From: Aristolochia californica
Taxonomy: Eukaryota > Streptophyta > Magnoliopsida > Piperales > Aristolochiaceae
DNA length: 64,000 bases
Direction: 5' to 3'
NCBI GenBank assembly: GCA_029961685.1
Contig: JARWKL010000008.1
Location: 18,013,981 to 18,077,980 of the forward strand
A program made the position numbers and the translations under genes. The notes under the pieces are model-generated. The model worked only from the letters and a program-made list of their open reading frames with translations. It was not told the DNA's origin and made no database searches. This document shows, piece after piece, positions 33,525 to 43,676 of this stretch. Numbering within the stretch: the first letter of the stretch is position 1; each line of letters starts with the position of its first letter.

Positions 33525-34532
33525 CTACTTCTGAATTTTCTGCTCGTCCTTCACTTCTAACCAGAATAGTTTCTTACACTGGTGGCTGAATGTGTACTGC
33601 TCATCACAATTATAACATAACCCCTTCGGTCTACGTTCTTCCATTTCAGGCCGATTTAATTTCCAGATGAATGCTGGAGTGGATGGAGGAGGTTTAGGTG
33701 TTGTAGAAGTAGTGGTAGCAGTATTACTTTGCCACAATGGTGCTATGGTAGTCACTGCCGAGCTGTTCTTTCCCCCTTGCCAGACAGGTCTTCGAGTTTG
33801 AAATTTCTGTTTGGTTTCCATGGCTCTAGCCAAATTCATTGCTCTTGTCAAATCCGTAGGCCCAAGTAGTTCCACTTCTAAATGGAGGGACTCAGTGAGG
33901 CCAGCCGTGAACAAACTGACATGTCAGTCCACTCGTATCACTTTGCTGGCTCATGCTAATTTCTCTTGAAATTTCTTTTGGTACTAGGCGACATTACCCG
34001 TCTGTCATAATAGTACTAAATCGCCCAAAGGATTGCTTTGAGCAGGGGACCCAAACCGTATGGTGCACAATTCTTTAAATTCATCCCATTCTATGCCAAG
34101 ATGTTCCAACTCAAGTTGATGGCCCCATAGTTGCGCTTCATCGAGCATGTGGAATGCGCCCAACCTAACTTTGTCTATTTCAGCCGTTCGTTGATTGTAA
34201 AACAAAATTTCACAGTGATATAACCAAATTAAAGGGTCGTCAACCCCATTGTAAACCAGAAAATAGAGTTTAGTGTACCTTGGGACCGCCCAATTGCTTG
34301 GACTGAAATTTCCCCCATATCCAGTGTGTTATGTGCGTCCAATGTGATGTGCTCCTTGTCCATTTGTTGGTGCCGTCTCTCGAGGTTGGTTTTTTTTCCT
34401 GAAATCATCTTATACTTGAGAGAGTCAACTATCCAGCAATGCTACTAGTCGGCCCTCAGTCTCCTCCGGTCTGGTGTAAACTATTTCCGAGACTCTTACC
34501 AAAAAATCCTCATGGGTCAAAGACTCCCCCAT
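33525..34532 (-). pseudogene. gag: Chromovirus gag, broken
   Basis: It begins at ATG 34532, eight bases after the primer site, with MGESLTHEDFLVRVSEIVYT; a stop falls at 34425. A second readable block (34205-34005) has KVRLGAFHMLDEAQLW, WDEFKELCTIRFG and SNPLGDL, typical of gypsy capsid. A third (33914-33525) has LFTAGLTESLHLEVELLGP, then the zinc knuckle CYNCDEQYTFSHQC near the end, which binds genomic RNA in intact relatives. At least two frame breaks separate the blocks. Confidence 0.85.
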
Positions 34533-34540
34533 ATTTACCT

Positions 34541-34552
34541 GCTCTGATACCA
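34541..34552 (-). other. Chromovirus primer-binding site
   Basis: The minus strand reads tggtatcagagc exactly (tRNA-iMet), three bases inside the 5' LTR. Confidence 0.92.
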
Positions 34553-34555
34553 ACG

Positions 34556-35017
34556 TGTTGTGGTCCTTGACCATAGATCTCGTCACTCGATGAAGGGAAG
34601 GTTCGCCAAGGGCAACAGGGGATGAACAAGGCCTAAAGGACTTACCTGGTTGACCTATGTTGCCGAGAATGGGAGGGAATGAAGGAAGGATTGGAGATGT
34701 AGAGTCAGACTCATCGAAGGGATGCCTGAACCTTGGGTTTGTCAAGGAGAACGCCAATCTTGGGGTCCTTAGAAGAGAACGCTGATCCTAGTTAGGTTGA
34801 AATCATTCTTGCCTCATTTCATTTCGTGAGCTCCCTTAAAGCAATTCATGCTAAGGGCCCAATTGAATGTTTTTACAATCCTGCCATTGTGGCTTACATG
34901 CTAATGACTTATGAAATAAAATAGACATATAATCCTACGGTACTTGGTTGTTCCACTGAATCACCAACTCCTCCACGTCGCCTTTGGATGACTCGTCCTA
35001 CTATGGATTCCATAACA
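34556..35017 (-). repeat. Chromovirus 5' LTR
   Basis: 462 bp with TG...CA ends, paired with 27217-27678. The aaata target copy follows at 35018-35022. Confidence 0.93.
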
Positions 35018-36483
35018 AAATACATCTCCAGGGACCATTAGTGCCTCATGTTTCCTTGAACCATTTTCCAAAATTTAAATTCTTACCAAGAAAATTTTGT
35101 GGTTAGACAATGTTTAATGAATAAAAATTACTTTCTACAACTATAAGGCCTTGTTAATGCAATTTTCAGGAAACGTTGGAAAAATATTTTTAGTGAAAAT
35201 ACATCTCTAGGGAACATTAGTGCCTCATGTTTCTTGGAAACACTTTTCAAGCATAAAATTCTTACCAGGAAATATTTCTGGAGAGGCAATTTTTCATAAT
35301 CAAATTACTTTTTACAACTATAAGGTATTGTTAGAGGCATTTTTTTAGGAAACATTTGAAAAGTATTTCTTATAAAAATACGTCACATGTGAAAATTTGT
35401 GCCTCATGTTTCCCTTAAACAATTTATAATAAAAAAATCATTCTAGGAATATTGTTATGGAAGGCAATTTTTTAAACAAATAAGGCCTTGGTGGTGCATT
35501 TGTTAAGGAAAATTGCAAAAGTATTTGTAGTAAAAATATGACTCCAAAGACCATTAGTTTCTCCTGTTTCCTGGAAACATTTTTCTTGATAAAAATTCTT
35601 AGAAGGAAAATTTTGTGGTAAAGCAATATTTGCTTAAACCAATTACTTTCTACAACTATAACACCTTGTTAGTGCCCTTTTTAGGAAACATTGGAAAATT
35701 ATTTCTAATAAAAATAAATAACAGGAGACTATTTGTGCCTCGTGTTTCTTGGAAACACTTTACAAACAAAAAAATCAATCTAGGAAAATTTTATTGTAAT
35801 GGTGTTTTTTAAAAAATTACTTTCTAAAACTATAAGGCCTTGCTAGTGCATATGTTAAGGAAACATTGCAAAAAGTATTTTTAGTAAAAATACTTCTCCA
35901 GAGTCCATTAGTGCCTCATGTTTCATGGAAACACTTTTTAAGCTACCAGGAAAATTTTGTAGTTCTGCAATTTTTGCTAAAATAAATTACTTTATAAAAC
36001 TATAATGTCTTGTCATGTAGGAAATGTATTTCTACTAAAAATACATCTACAGGGACCATTAATGCCTTATGTTTGGTGGAAACACTTTTCAAGTTGAAAA
36101 CTCCTATATGAAATATTTTGTGGTGAGGCAATTTTTGCTGAAACATATTACTTTATACAACTATAACAACTTGTTAGTGCACTTTTTAAGGAAATTTTTG
36201 AAAAGTATTTCTAGTAAAAATGCATCTCTTGGGATCATTAATGCCTCATGTTTCCTAGAAACACTTTTCTTGCTAAAAATTCTTTACAAGAAATTTTTGT
36301 GGTAAGGCAATTTTAGCTCAAATAAATTACTTTCTATAACTATAACGCCATGTTAGTGCCTTTTTTCAGGAAACATTGGAAATGTATTTCAAGTAAAAAT
36401 ACATCTCTAGGGACCATTAGTGCCTCATGTTTCCTTGAACCACTTTCCAAAATGTAAATTCTTACCAAGAAAATTTTGTGGTT
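35018..36483. repeat. Satellite 2, right block
   Basis: The same ~178-bp units continue after the chromovirus, about eight copies. The unit split by the insertion is resumed exactly ('aaatacatctccagggaccattagtgcc'). The block ends at 36479-36483, where 'ttttgtggtt' merges into a copia coding sequence. The last ~430 bp closely match the sequence that straddles the chromovirus. Confidence 0.94.
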
Positions 36484-37473
36484 TGATAAATTTTGTCAAA
36501 CACTCCTACGGTTTGATTTTCATCGGTGCTCAGTTGATAATTCTGTATATTATAAAGATACGATCAAAGGGAAAATATTATTGGCCGTATACATGGATGA
36601 TATTATCTTAACCGGTGATGATGCTTTGAGCATACAAGAGGTGAAGCAGATGATATGTCAGGAATTCAAGACTAAAGACCTCGGTATGCTTAAATATTTT
36701 TTAAGTATAGAAGTTCTTCAATCCAAACATGGGATAATATTGTCTCAAAGGAAATATGTCTTGGATGTCCTTGAAGAAACAAGATTGAAGGGTTGTAGAC
36801 CAGTTGACACACCTATGGATACAAATGTAAAATTACGTGCCACAAATGAAGAAGATATTGATATTGGCAAATATCAAATACTTGCGGGAAAAATGATTTA
36901 TCTCACTGGCAGGCTTTAGAGATAATATTATGTTATCTAAAAGGAGCTCCAGGAAGAGGATTGTTGTATAAAAAACATGGGCACTTCAACATAGAAGGCT
37001 TCCCAAATGCAGATTGGGCTAGATCTCATGATGATAGAAAATCTACATCAGGATATTGTAATCTAGTTGGGGGAAACTTGGTTACATGGAAAAGTAAGAA
37101 GCAAAATATGATTGCAAGATCTAGTGCCGAAGTAGAATACAGAGCTATGGCCCATACCGTTAGTGAATTTTTATGGATCAGGACCCTTCTTACTGAACTA
37201 GGTTTTTATAAAAAGGGATCCATGAATCTGCATTGTGATAATCAAATAGCCATTCATATCACTTCAAATCTAGTTTTTCATGAAAGAACTAAACATATTG
37301 AGGTGGATTGTCATTTTATACGGGAGAAGTTTCAAGCAGGAATAATCTCTCTCAAACATGTGTCATCTCAAGAGCAAGTAGCTGATATTCTCACTAAACC
37401 CGTTACATCTAAAATCCTATCGTTTATATGTGGCAAGCTGGGTATTTATGATCTTTTTTCTCCTCCAGCTTGA
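36480..37473 (+). pseudogene. Ty1/copia pol fragment 1 (RT-RNase H)
   Basis: Starts abruptly within reverse transcriptase (WFDKFCQTLLRFDF) at the satellite junction. The catalytic YMDD box is intact (LLAVYMDDIILTGDD), followed by KTKDLGMLKYFLSIEV and GIILSQRKYVLDVLEE. After KMIYL (~36905) about 30 residues are missing and the frame changes. RNase H resumes at 36961 with DWARSHDDRKSTSGYCNLVGG, TWKSKKQNMIARSSAEVEYR, NLHCDNQIAIHI and HIEVDCHFIREKF, ending at FSPPA and a stop. All of gag, protease and integrase is absent. Copia order is supported because RNase H ends next to a polypurine tract and LTR. Confidence 0.9.
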
Positions 37474-37480
37474 GTGGGAG

Positions 37481-37871
37481 TGTTGGAAGATGGGCTCAAG
37501 CCCACGAGCTCAAGACAAGAAGCCCACACATCAAAGGAGTGGCATATGTGTAAAATATGGTACTTTCCATAAAGATGGCATAGAAGTGTAAATATGTGTT
37601 TCTTTTATGTCTTTTGTTTTATCAAGTTGTAGCTCTAAGGGCATTGTAAGACTATAAATAAAGGTATTGGCTACGAGGTAGGACATTGAAGCACTCTCCT
37701 CTCTTTCCACAAATTCCTCCAACCCTCATTTTTTTTTTTGACGCAACCCTCTTCTCACTTGATCCAAACTCTCTCCTTCCACGTTCTTCTTCTTGTCTTC
37801 TCCTTCTCTCTTCTTCTTCTTCTTCTTTCTTGTTGATCTAAAGTTCCTTTCATGAGATCCTGAATTCTACA
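37481..37871 (+). repeat. 3' LTR of copia fragment 1
   Basis: Begins tgttggaagatgggctc right after the purine tract gcttgagtgggag and ends 'gaattctaca' (391 bp). It has a TATA-like ctataaataaagg near 37650 and CT-rich stretches around 37780-37830. It directly abuts chromovirus RT sequence at 37872; no partner LTR or target duplication is visible. Confidence 0.8.
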
Positions 37872-38340
37872 CTTCCGATATTGAGAAAACATCATTCCGT
37901 ACTCACCATGGACATTTCGAGTTCGTGGTGATGCCACTCGGGTTATCCAATGCACCTTCCACATTTCAAGCTTTGATGAATGAGGTATTCCATGGCTTTC
38001 ACCAAAAGTTTGTGTTAGTATTCTTTGGTGATATTTTGATTTACAACATATCAAGGGACAAGCATTTGGAAGACTTACAACTTGTTTTCCAACTTCTCCG
38101 AGCACATCACCTCTACTTGAAATGCTCTAAATATTCATTTGGGGAACCCCCAGTTCTTGGCCACATAATCTCAGTAAAGGGTGTAATAGTGGACCTAGAA
38201 AAAATTATAGTAGTCACCAATTGCCCACAACCGAACAACATTTCAGCCTTAAGAGGATTTTAGGGGTTAGTGGGATATTATCGAAAGTTCATAAAAAAGT
38301 TATGGAACGCTGGCCATTCCCTTGACCAGTCTTCTCAAAC
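37872..38340 (+). pseudogene. Chromovirus 2 reverse transcriptase remnant
   Basis: Starts within RT (DIEKTSFRTHHGHFEF) and continues with MPLGLSNAPSTFQALMNEVF and FVLVFFGDILIYN. The catalytic box reads Phe-Phe-Gly-Asp: the first catalytic Asp is lost, whereas the minus-strand chromovirus lost the second. Then LEDLQLVFQLLRAHHLYLKC and NNISALRGF followed by a stop. Same family as the 27-35 kb element, opposite strand. Confidence 0.88.
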
Positions 38341-38780
38341 GTAATGCCTTCAATTGGAGCGATGCGGCTATAGACTCTTTCAATGCACTCAAACAGGCTT
38401 GAGCTTCCACCCCAATCCTGCAATCGCAAGACTTTGAGGCTTTATTTTTGGTTGAGTGTGATGCTTCCGGGGGAGGTATTGGGGCGGTTCTACAACAAAC
38501 TCAGCATCCCATTGCACATTTGGCCCCAAATTAGTGGCACATCACCAGAAGCTAATTGGTTTGGCCAAGGCTATTCAACATTGGTGGCCATACTTGCGGG
38601 GACGCACCTTCCTCATCCGCACTGATCATTACAGCCTCAAATTTTTTACTGGAGCAATGCATCTCTACTTCTCTACAACGGCATAAGAATAGAAAATTAA
38701 TGGGATTTGACTTTATGATGAAATATAAGTCGGGCAAATAGAATAAGGTGGTTGATGCCTTATCCCGACATCTGGACGAA
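38341..38780 (+). pseudogene. Chromovirus 2 RNase H remnant
   Basis: Readable in shifting frames: FEALFLVECDASGGGIGAVL (~38425-38485), QQTQHPIAH, GLAKAIQHWWPYLRG, FLIRTDHYSLKFFTGAM and KLMGFDFMMKYKSGK, ending near NKVVDALSRHLDEQQH. The Glu-Cys-Asp and Arg-Thr-Asp-His acidic positions are kept. It is broken by a deletion after AHLAPN and by frame changes. Confidence 0.82.
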
Positions 38781-38849
38781 CAACACCAATTATATGCGAT
38801 TAGTCAGCCAAAGTCTCTCCTTTTAGACTCCATTAAAGAGGACCATTAG

Positions 38850-39640
38850 ACTACTCTAGCACTCCAAGAGTTGTCTCACAAGATTACGGCAAGGACAATG
38901 GACTCCAAGTGGGCTATCCGGAACAACATTATAATGTATGACAATCGTATCGATTTACAACACTCCTTTTCCTTGATTGTAGTAATTTTATCTACTTATC
39001 ATGATAGCACTCGTGAGGGTGTTCAAAAGACGTTGCATCGGATTAGGGCCAATTTTTTCTTGCAAATTTCGTGACCTCGTGTCATGTATGCCAATGTGAC
39101 AAGGCCAAACATTTATCACCAATTGGCATCCTTCAACCACTAATCCTTCCCACACTGGTTTGGGTTGATCTTTCTATGGACTTCATTGATGGCCTCCCCA
39201 AAACTTATGGAAAATCTGTCCTATTTGTGGTAGTTGAAAATTTTTCAAAGTACTCTCACTTTATTCCATTGGCTCATCCTTATAGGGCTTTCAGAGTAGC
39301 TCAAGTGTTTTTAGAAAATATTGTTATTTTGCAAGCATTCCAAAGTCCATCGTGAGTGATCATGATGCAGTCTTTACCTGCCACTTTTGGAGAGGGCTTT
39401 TCCAATTATGCGGTACCAAACTCAACTTTTCATCTTCTTTTCATCCTCAATCCAATGGCCAGACTGAGGTTGTCAACCGTTTGGTGGAAATGTATTTACT
39501 GTGCTTTGTGGGTGACGGCCCTAAACGATGGTTCGAATGGCTTCCCTGGGCAAAATATTGCTACAATACATTTTTTCATACAACTTTGCAAGCTACCATT
39601 TTTAAGGTTCTCTATGGCAGGGATCTTCTATGATTATGTT
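38850..39640 (+). pseudogene. Chromovirus 2 integrase remnant
   Basis: The N-terminal zinc-binding part (STYHDSTREGVQKTLHRIR, then CHVCQCDKAKHLSP) is followed by the core with WVDLSMDFIDGLP, VSDHDAVFTCHFW and FHPQSNGQTEVVNRLVEMYL, so all three D,D-35-E positions are present. Frames change at about 39070 and 39350. It ends with FKVLYGRDLL and a stop at 39633. Intact relatives insert cDNA into the genome. Confidence 0.87.
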
Positions 39641-40213
39641 CATATATTGGCTCCACCAGAGTTGAATCTCTTGACCAGGCATTGCTGGACCATGATCAAG
39701 TACTCCAAGATGCTACCCAACATCTCAAGAAAGCTTAGGCTCGGATGAAGGAATACTATGACAAGGGGCACAAAGATGTTACTTACAACCCAGGTGATTA
39801 TGTGTGGCTCCACCTCCAACCCTACCATCAACATTCCATTGTTGGCCCCCGCCACAAGCTATCACCCAAATTTTTTGGGCCCTTCTCGGTTATCCAAGGC
39901 ATCGGCCAGGTGGCTTACCAGCTTCAGCTTCCACCACACTCACAACTTCATAATGCCTTTCATGTGTCACTCCTCAAACCATTCAAGTGTACAACTCCAC
40001 CTCCACCTCCATTCTTACCTCCAATGATAGAGGGGCATGTTATCCTCTCTCCAGCCACAATTTTGCAAGCCTGACAAATTCATAATAGGTGGGAGGTTCT
40101 CATCCAGTGGGCTAACACATATGAAGCATCTGCAACATGGGAAGATCTGGAGACATTCTGCCAAGCCTACCTTACCTTTGAGCTTGAGGACAAGTTCTTT
40201 CTCCAAGGGGAGT
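39641..40213 (+). pseudogene. Chromovirus 2 integrase C-terminus and chromodomain
   Basis: From 39745: EYYDKGHKDVTYNPGDYVWL, LSPKFFGPFSVIQGIGQVAY, HNAFHVSLLKPFK, then a proline run and SPATILQA with a TGA stop. In the same frame after the stop: IHNRWEVLIQWANTYEASA, TWEDLETFCQAYLTFELEDK, FFLQGE, stop. This is a chromodomain (ILxxR...VLIQW...ATWEDLE) with one internal stop (likely CGA to TGA). The purine tract ctccaaggggagtaa follows directly before the LTR. Confidence 0.85.
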
Positions 40214-40215
40214 AA

Positions 40216-40671
40216 TGTTATGGACTCAATAGTAGGCCGAGTCATTCAAAAGCGTCGCGGCTGAGCCATTTAGTTATTCAGTTAATTGCTTTTCTTTCAA
40301 TTTGTTTTTACTTCATTTTTATTTCAATTGATGAATTAGTATGTTGTAGGGGCATTATTGTAATTATTTTTCTTGAACTCTTGTTGGCACAAACCCTACT
40401 TAGGGGGGAAAGAGGAATGGGAAAAGACAAGTCTGATTTTAGCCTAAATTGGGATTTGGAGTTCTCCTCAATGAGCTCTAGGGTTGGAGTTCTCCTCATC
40501 TAACCCAAAGGTCTAGATTCCCTTACGAATCTGATTTTCTTCACTTTTCTTCTTTCTCTTTTCCATTTTCCAAAACCAATAGTGACCTTAGCAGTGCAGA
40601 ACTCATCCCCAAAACTCTGGATTACCCTTTCCAGTACCATGTTACAAGATCCATGACTCGGGACTGTAACA
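40216..40671 (+). repeat. 3' LTR of chromovirus 2
   Basis: 456 bp from tgttatggactcaatag to '...ggactgtaaca'. It closely resembles the LTR at 63351-63790, so both belong to one family. Internal copia gag sequence begins immediately after it, at 40672. Confidence 0.87.
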
Positions 40672-41470
40672 GTTTCTCAAATTACTTAAGTTGAGATCAG
40701 TCGGTTAAGAGATTCCTTTTCACTAGAGATCTCTTAGGACATTTGGCTAAACCAGCTCCACCCATAGATGAAGTTGATAATTTCTATATTAAATGGCTCA
40801 AGAATGACACAATTGTCATTAGTTGGCTAATTGACAACAAGGAGAAAACTATATGATGTGTTTAATAACATGTTTATTACTAAATAAGAAGAAAACTTGC
40901 ATGAGTTCTTGGCTAGGTTTAGAGGGCTGATTAATGAGTGGGAAATTTTCTCAAACCTATTCCATTGATATATCGGTTCAAGAAAAGTAATGGGAGGCCT
41001 TAGCAGTCGCTATTTATTTGTCAAATATCAAGCCATTTCTTGAAGTGGAAAAATCCCAACTCCTTAGCTCCTCCACATTTTCATCTTTTGATGACATAAG
41101 TGAAATATTACTTCAGATACGAGATCCTTCCTCCACATCTCAAACTAATGTATCATCTGCTATGTACTCAGGAAATAGGGGTAAATCTTCTACCACCCGA
41201 GGGCATGGTAGAAATTATAGAAGAGGCCAAGCAAGAGGTGGTAGAAGTGGCTCAGGTCCTTCAAGGTTAGACAAATGTGTCTGCACTCACTATGGTGGAG
41301 TAACCATCTGGTGGATACCTATTGGAAGCTTCATGGCAAACCGGACTAGGTCATTGCCAACCAAGCCTCGGTTCAAAATGAGAATAGTTCTACCCAATCT
41401 AAGTCACAAAGAGGAAAGAAGACTATCACCGATGATGATTATGATATCTTATAAAGGATAAAAACTTTGA
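40672..41470 (+). pseudogene. gag: Copia 2 gag remnant
   Basis: Decayed Gag readable in pieces: KLYDVFNNMF, EENLHEFLARFRGLINEWE, then from about 41000 ALAVAIYLSNIKPFLEVEKS, SFDDISEILLQIRD and a Gly/Arg-rich stretch (TTRGHGRNYRRGQARGG). The zinc knuckle starts as KCVCTHYGGV but shifts frame. Mixed stops and frameshifts. The 5' LTR, primer site and gag start are absent: chromovirus 2's LTR directly precedes it. Confidence 0.72.
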
Positions 41471-42870
41471 TGGTATCCCCTCCATCTTTTTTTGCATCTT
41501 CAACTACTACTACTGCCACTGCTTTGGGTACAATTTCTCCCACTTCATCCTCTTTATCTTGGATCATCGACTCAGGGCCTCCGAGCATCTTATAGGTAAT
41601 AAGAGTCTATTAAATTTCCTATAGCCATGTCTACCAAATAAGTTTTTTACCATGGTTAATGGATCCATAACCAAAGTTCTTGGGAAGGGATCCTCCTCTG
41701 TTACACCATCCCTTCCGCTTACTTATGTCCTATTTGTCCCTCAATTTCCCTTAAATTTTTTTATTTGTTAGCCAGTAAAAAAAATGTTTTAATTGCTCCA
41801 TAACCTTCTCACCTTCTTCATGTGTTTTCCAGGATCTCACAACTAATCACATGATTGTGGCGGCCATGAACAAAGGAGCATTTATTACTTAAACTCTCTT
41901 CCACTCACTGCGATTGCCACTTCTTGGACAAAGGCAAGGTTGTGACACAACCGGTTTGGTCATCCATCAGTAACATCGCTTCAGCACTTATTTTCATCTT
42001 TAAAAACTTTATCAAATTTCAATTGTTAAGTCTATCAATTGAGCAAACACCAGAGGACAACATATTCTCCTCGAAATAAACTTAAAGGTGTTGCTCCCTT
42101 TTCATTAATTCATTCAAATATATGGGGGCCCTTAAATGTCTCGAACATATCTCAAGTTAAATATTTTATCACCTTTGTTGATGACTTGACTAGAGTAACA
42201 TGGAAATTTTTGTTTAAAGAACGATCTGAATTTTTTTCCATATTTAACTCCTTTCATGTTATGGTGTCTTCACAATTTGGAAAAAAAATACAATTGTTTC
42301 GATTGAATAATGACAAAAGTACCTATCTAGCGAATTTCAATCCTTTTTTTCATGATAGTGGTATTATTCATCAAACTTTGTGCCTAAGCCCCTAAAAAAA
42401 TGGTGTAACTGAAAGAAAAAACTGAAAACTTCTTGAGGTAGCCCGTGGCTTACTCTACTCTATGAAGGTGCTATACTATTACTAGCCTCATGCCATTCTT
42501 ACAATCTAATTCTTTATTAATAGGCTACCTTCTTTAGTTCTTAGCCATAAATCCCTATACTCGTTATTTTTTTTCAGATGAAGACCCATACTCACTTTGT
42601 TTGAAGGTCTTTGGTTGCACATGCTTTGTTCATATCACATCCTCTCCAAAGAGTTAGCTTGAGCCTAAGTCTCTAAAGTGTATCTTTTCGGGCTACTCTC
42701 GTACCCAAAAAAGGTTAAGTCTATTATAATCCTTATCTTTAGAAGTTAATTGTCTCTAATAAGTTCACCTTTTTTGAGGACACATCTTTTTATATCTCAA
42801 AAGATGCACCTCCGGGTCTTTCATTAGTACAAGAAACTTTGAAGCCCGTTGTGGCACTTTATGCAGATCT
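41471..42870 (+). pseudogene. Copia 2 protease-integrase remnant
   Basis: A weak protease region (about 41550-41720, 'SWIIDSG'-like) is followed by copia integrase. Residues from about 42030 read KHQRTTYSPRNKLKGVAPFS, LIHSNIWGPL, VKYFITFVDDLTRVTWKFLF, QFGKKIQLFRLNNDKSTYL and HDSGIIHQT; then in broken frames NGVTERKN, LLEVARGLLYSMKV and FGCTCFVHI. The first catalytic position is HSN rather than the usual HSD. Several stops. The region past ~42730 looks like the integrase-RT linker. Confidence 0.78.
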
Positions 42871-43025
42871 ACTTCAGCCCCTGAAGACTCAACCAACACC
42901 ACACTCATTAAGTTTATAGATCCGTCTGAGGTAAGTCAGCCTTCTCCTATTGTATTTGGCCCACAATTTGATATTTGGCCCATAGCTTTGCGGAAGGAGC
43001 CTCAGACTTGAAGCAGGCCCTCCAC

Positions 43026-43402
43026 GGTTAAGTTGTGGAGCTTAATCAATGCCTTACACTGAGTCGGTACGTGGACCACTAATCTTTCCCTCTTGTATTG
43101 CGGTGGCCCTAATTTTTCTTTTATATTTGATGGCACCACTATTAGGGTTTTATCATCATTGTGGAGAATCATATGTGGTGGCCTGAGAGAGGTTAGATAA
43201 AAACACCTATGAGTGTGTGCAATTTCTCTTATAAACAATTTCATCTTGATAGTGAATTACTACAGTGGCGAAAGACAAGACATAGTCTCACCTTGAGGCG
43301 AACCTGTGTAAATCTTGTTGTATTTTTTTGCTTGCTTATTTTTATTCTTTGATTATTATTGTTGCTCACGATAGTTTGGAATTAGGGCGTCTAATTCTAA
43401 CA
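43026..43402 (+). mobile_element. Solo LTR inserted in copia 2
   Basis: About 377 bp flanked by the perfect 5-bp duplication tccac (43021-43025 and 43403-43407). It starts ggttaagttg (probably from tgttaag) and ends 'attctaaca'. It shares 'ctgagtcggta', 'tctcaccttgaggcgaacctg' and 'agggcgtctaattc' with the copia LTR pieces at 55204-55460 and 55733-56040. No internal sequence remains, so it arose by LTR-LTR recombination. Confidence 0.72.
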
Positions 43403-43499
43403 TCCACTTCTCATCCTATATCAAAATTTTTTTCTCACCATCAATTGTTTTCTTCATGCTATTAGTTTCTTGCATCTATTTCTTCATCTCTATTCCATA

Positions 43500-43671
43500 G
43501 TCCTATCATGAGGCTTTGAGACATCTAGGATGGAAGGTAGCCATGGAATAAGAAATACATGCCTTGTATGAAAATCAAACTTGGGTCCTTGTTCCCCTTC
43601 CTCTTGGAAAGAAACTAGTGGGCTATAAATGGGTTTTTACTATCAAACACATTCTAGATGGTTATGTTGCT
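43500..43671 (+). pseudogene. Copia 2 reverse transcriptase, N-terminal part
   Basis: MYENQTWVLVPLPLGKKLVG and YKWVFTIKHILDGYVA are the typical start of copia reverse transcriptase. The frame is cut after DGYVA by element B at 43677 and resumes at 46306 (CLKDRLISKTYAHGVVYGKK). Confidence 0.85.
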
Positions 43672-43676
43672 TGTTC

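Larger units (their letters stand above)
27217..35017 (-). mobile_element. Full-length Ty3/gypsy chromovirus, degenerate, minus strand
   Basis: A 7801-bp element with two 462-bp LTRs, flanked by the perfect 5-bp target duplication aaata (27212-27216 and 35018-35022). It was inserted in the middle of a satellite-2 unit. Internal order on the minus strand is primer site, gag with a zinc knuckle, protease, reverse transcriptase, RNase H, integrase, chromodomain, polypurine tract: the Ty3/gypsy order with a C-terminal chromodomain. By-eye comparison of the LTRs gives roughly 39 differences (about 8%), so it is an old insertion. All enzymatic parts carry stops or frameshifts, and a 2.6-kb non-autonomous element (29164-31740) interrupts the RNase H-integrase region. 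I do not assign a chromovirus clade. Confidence 0.95.
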
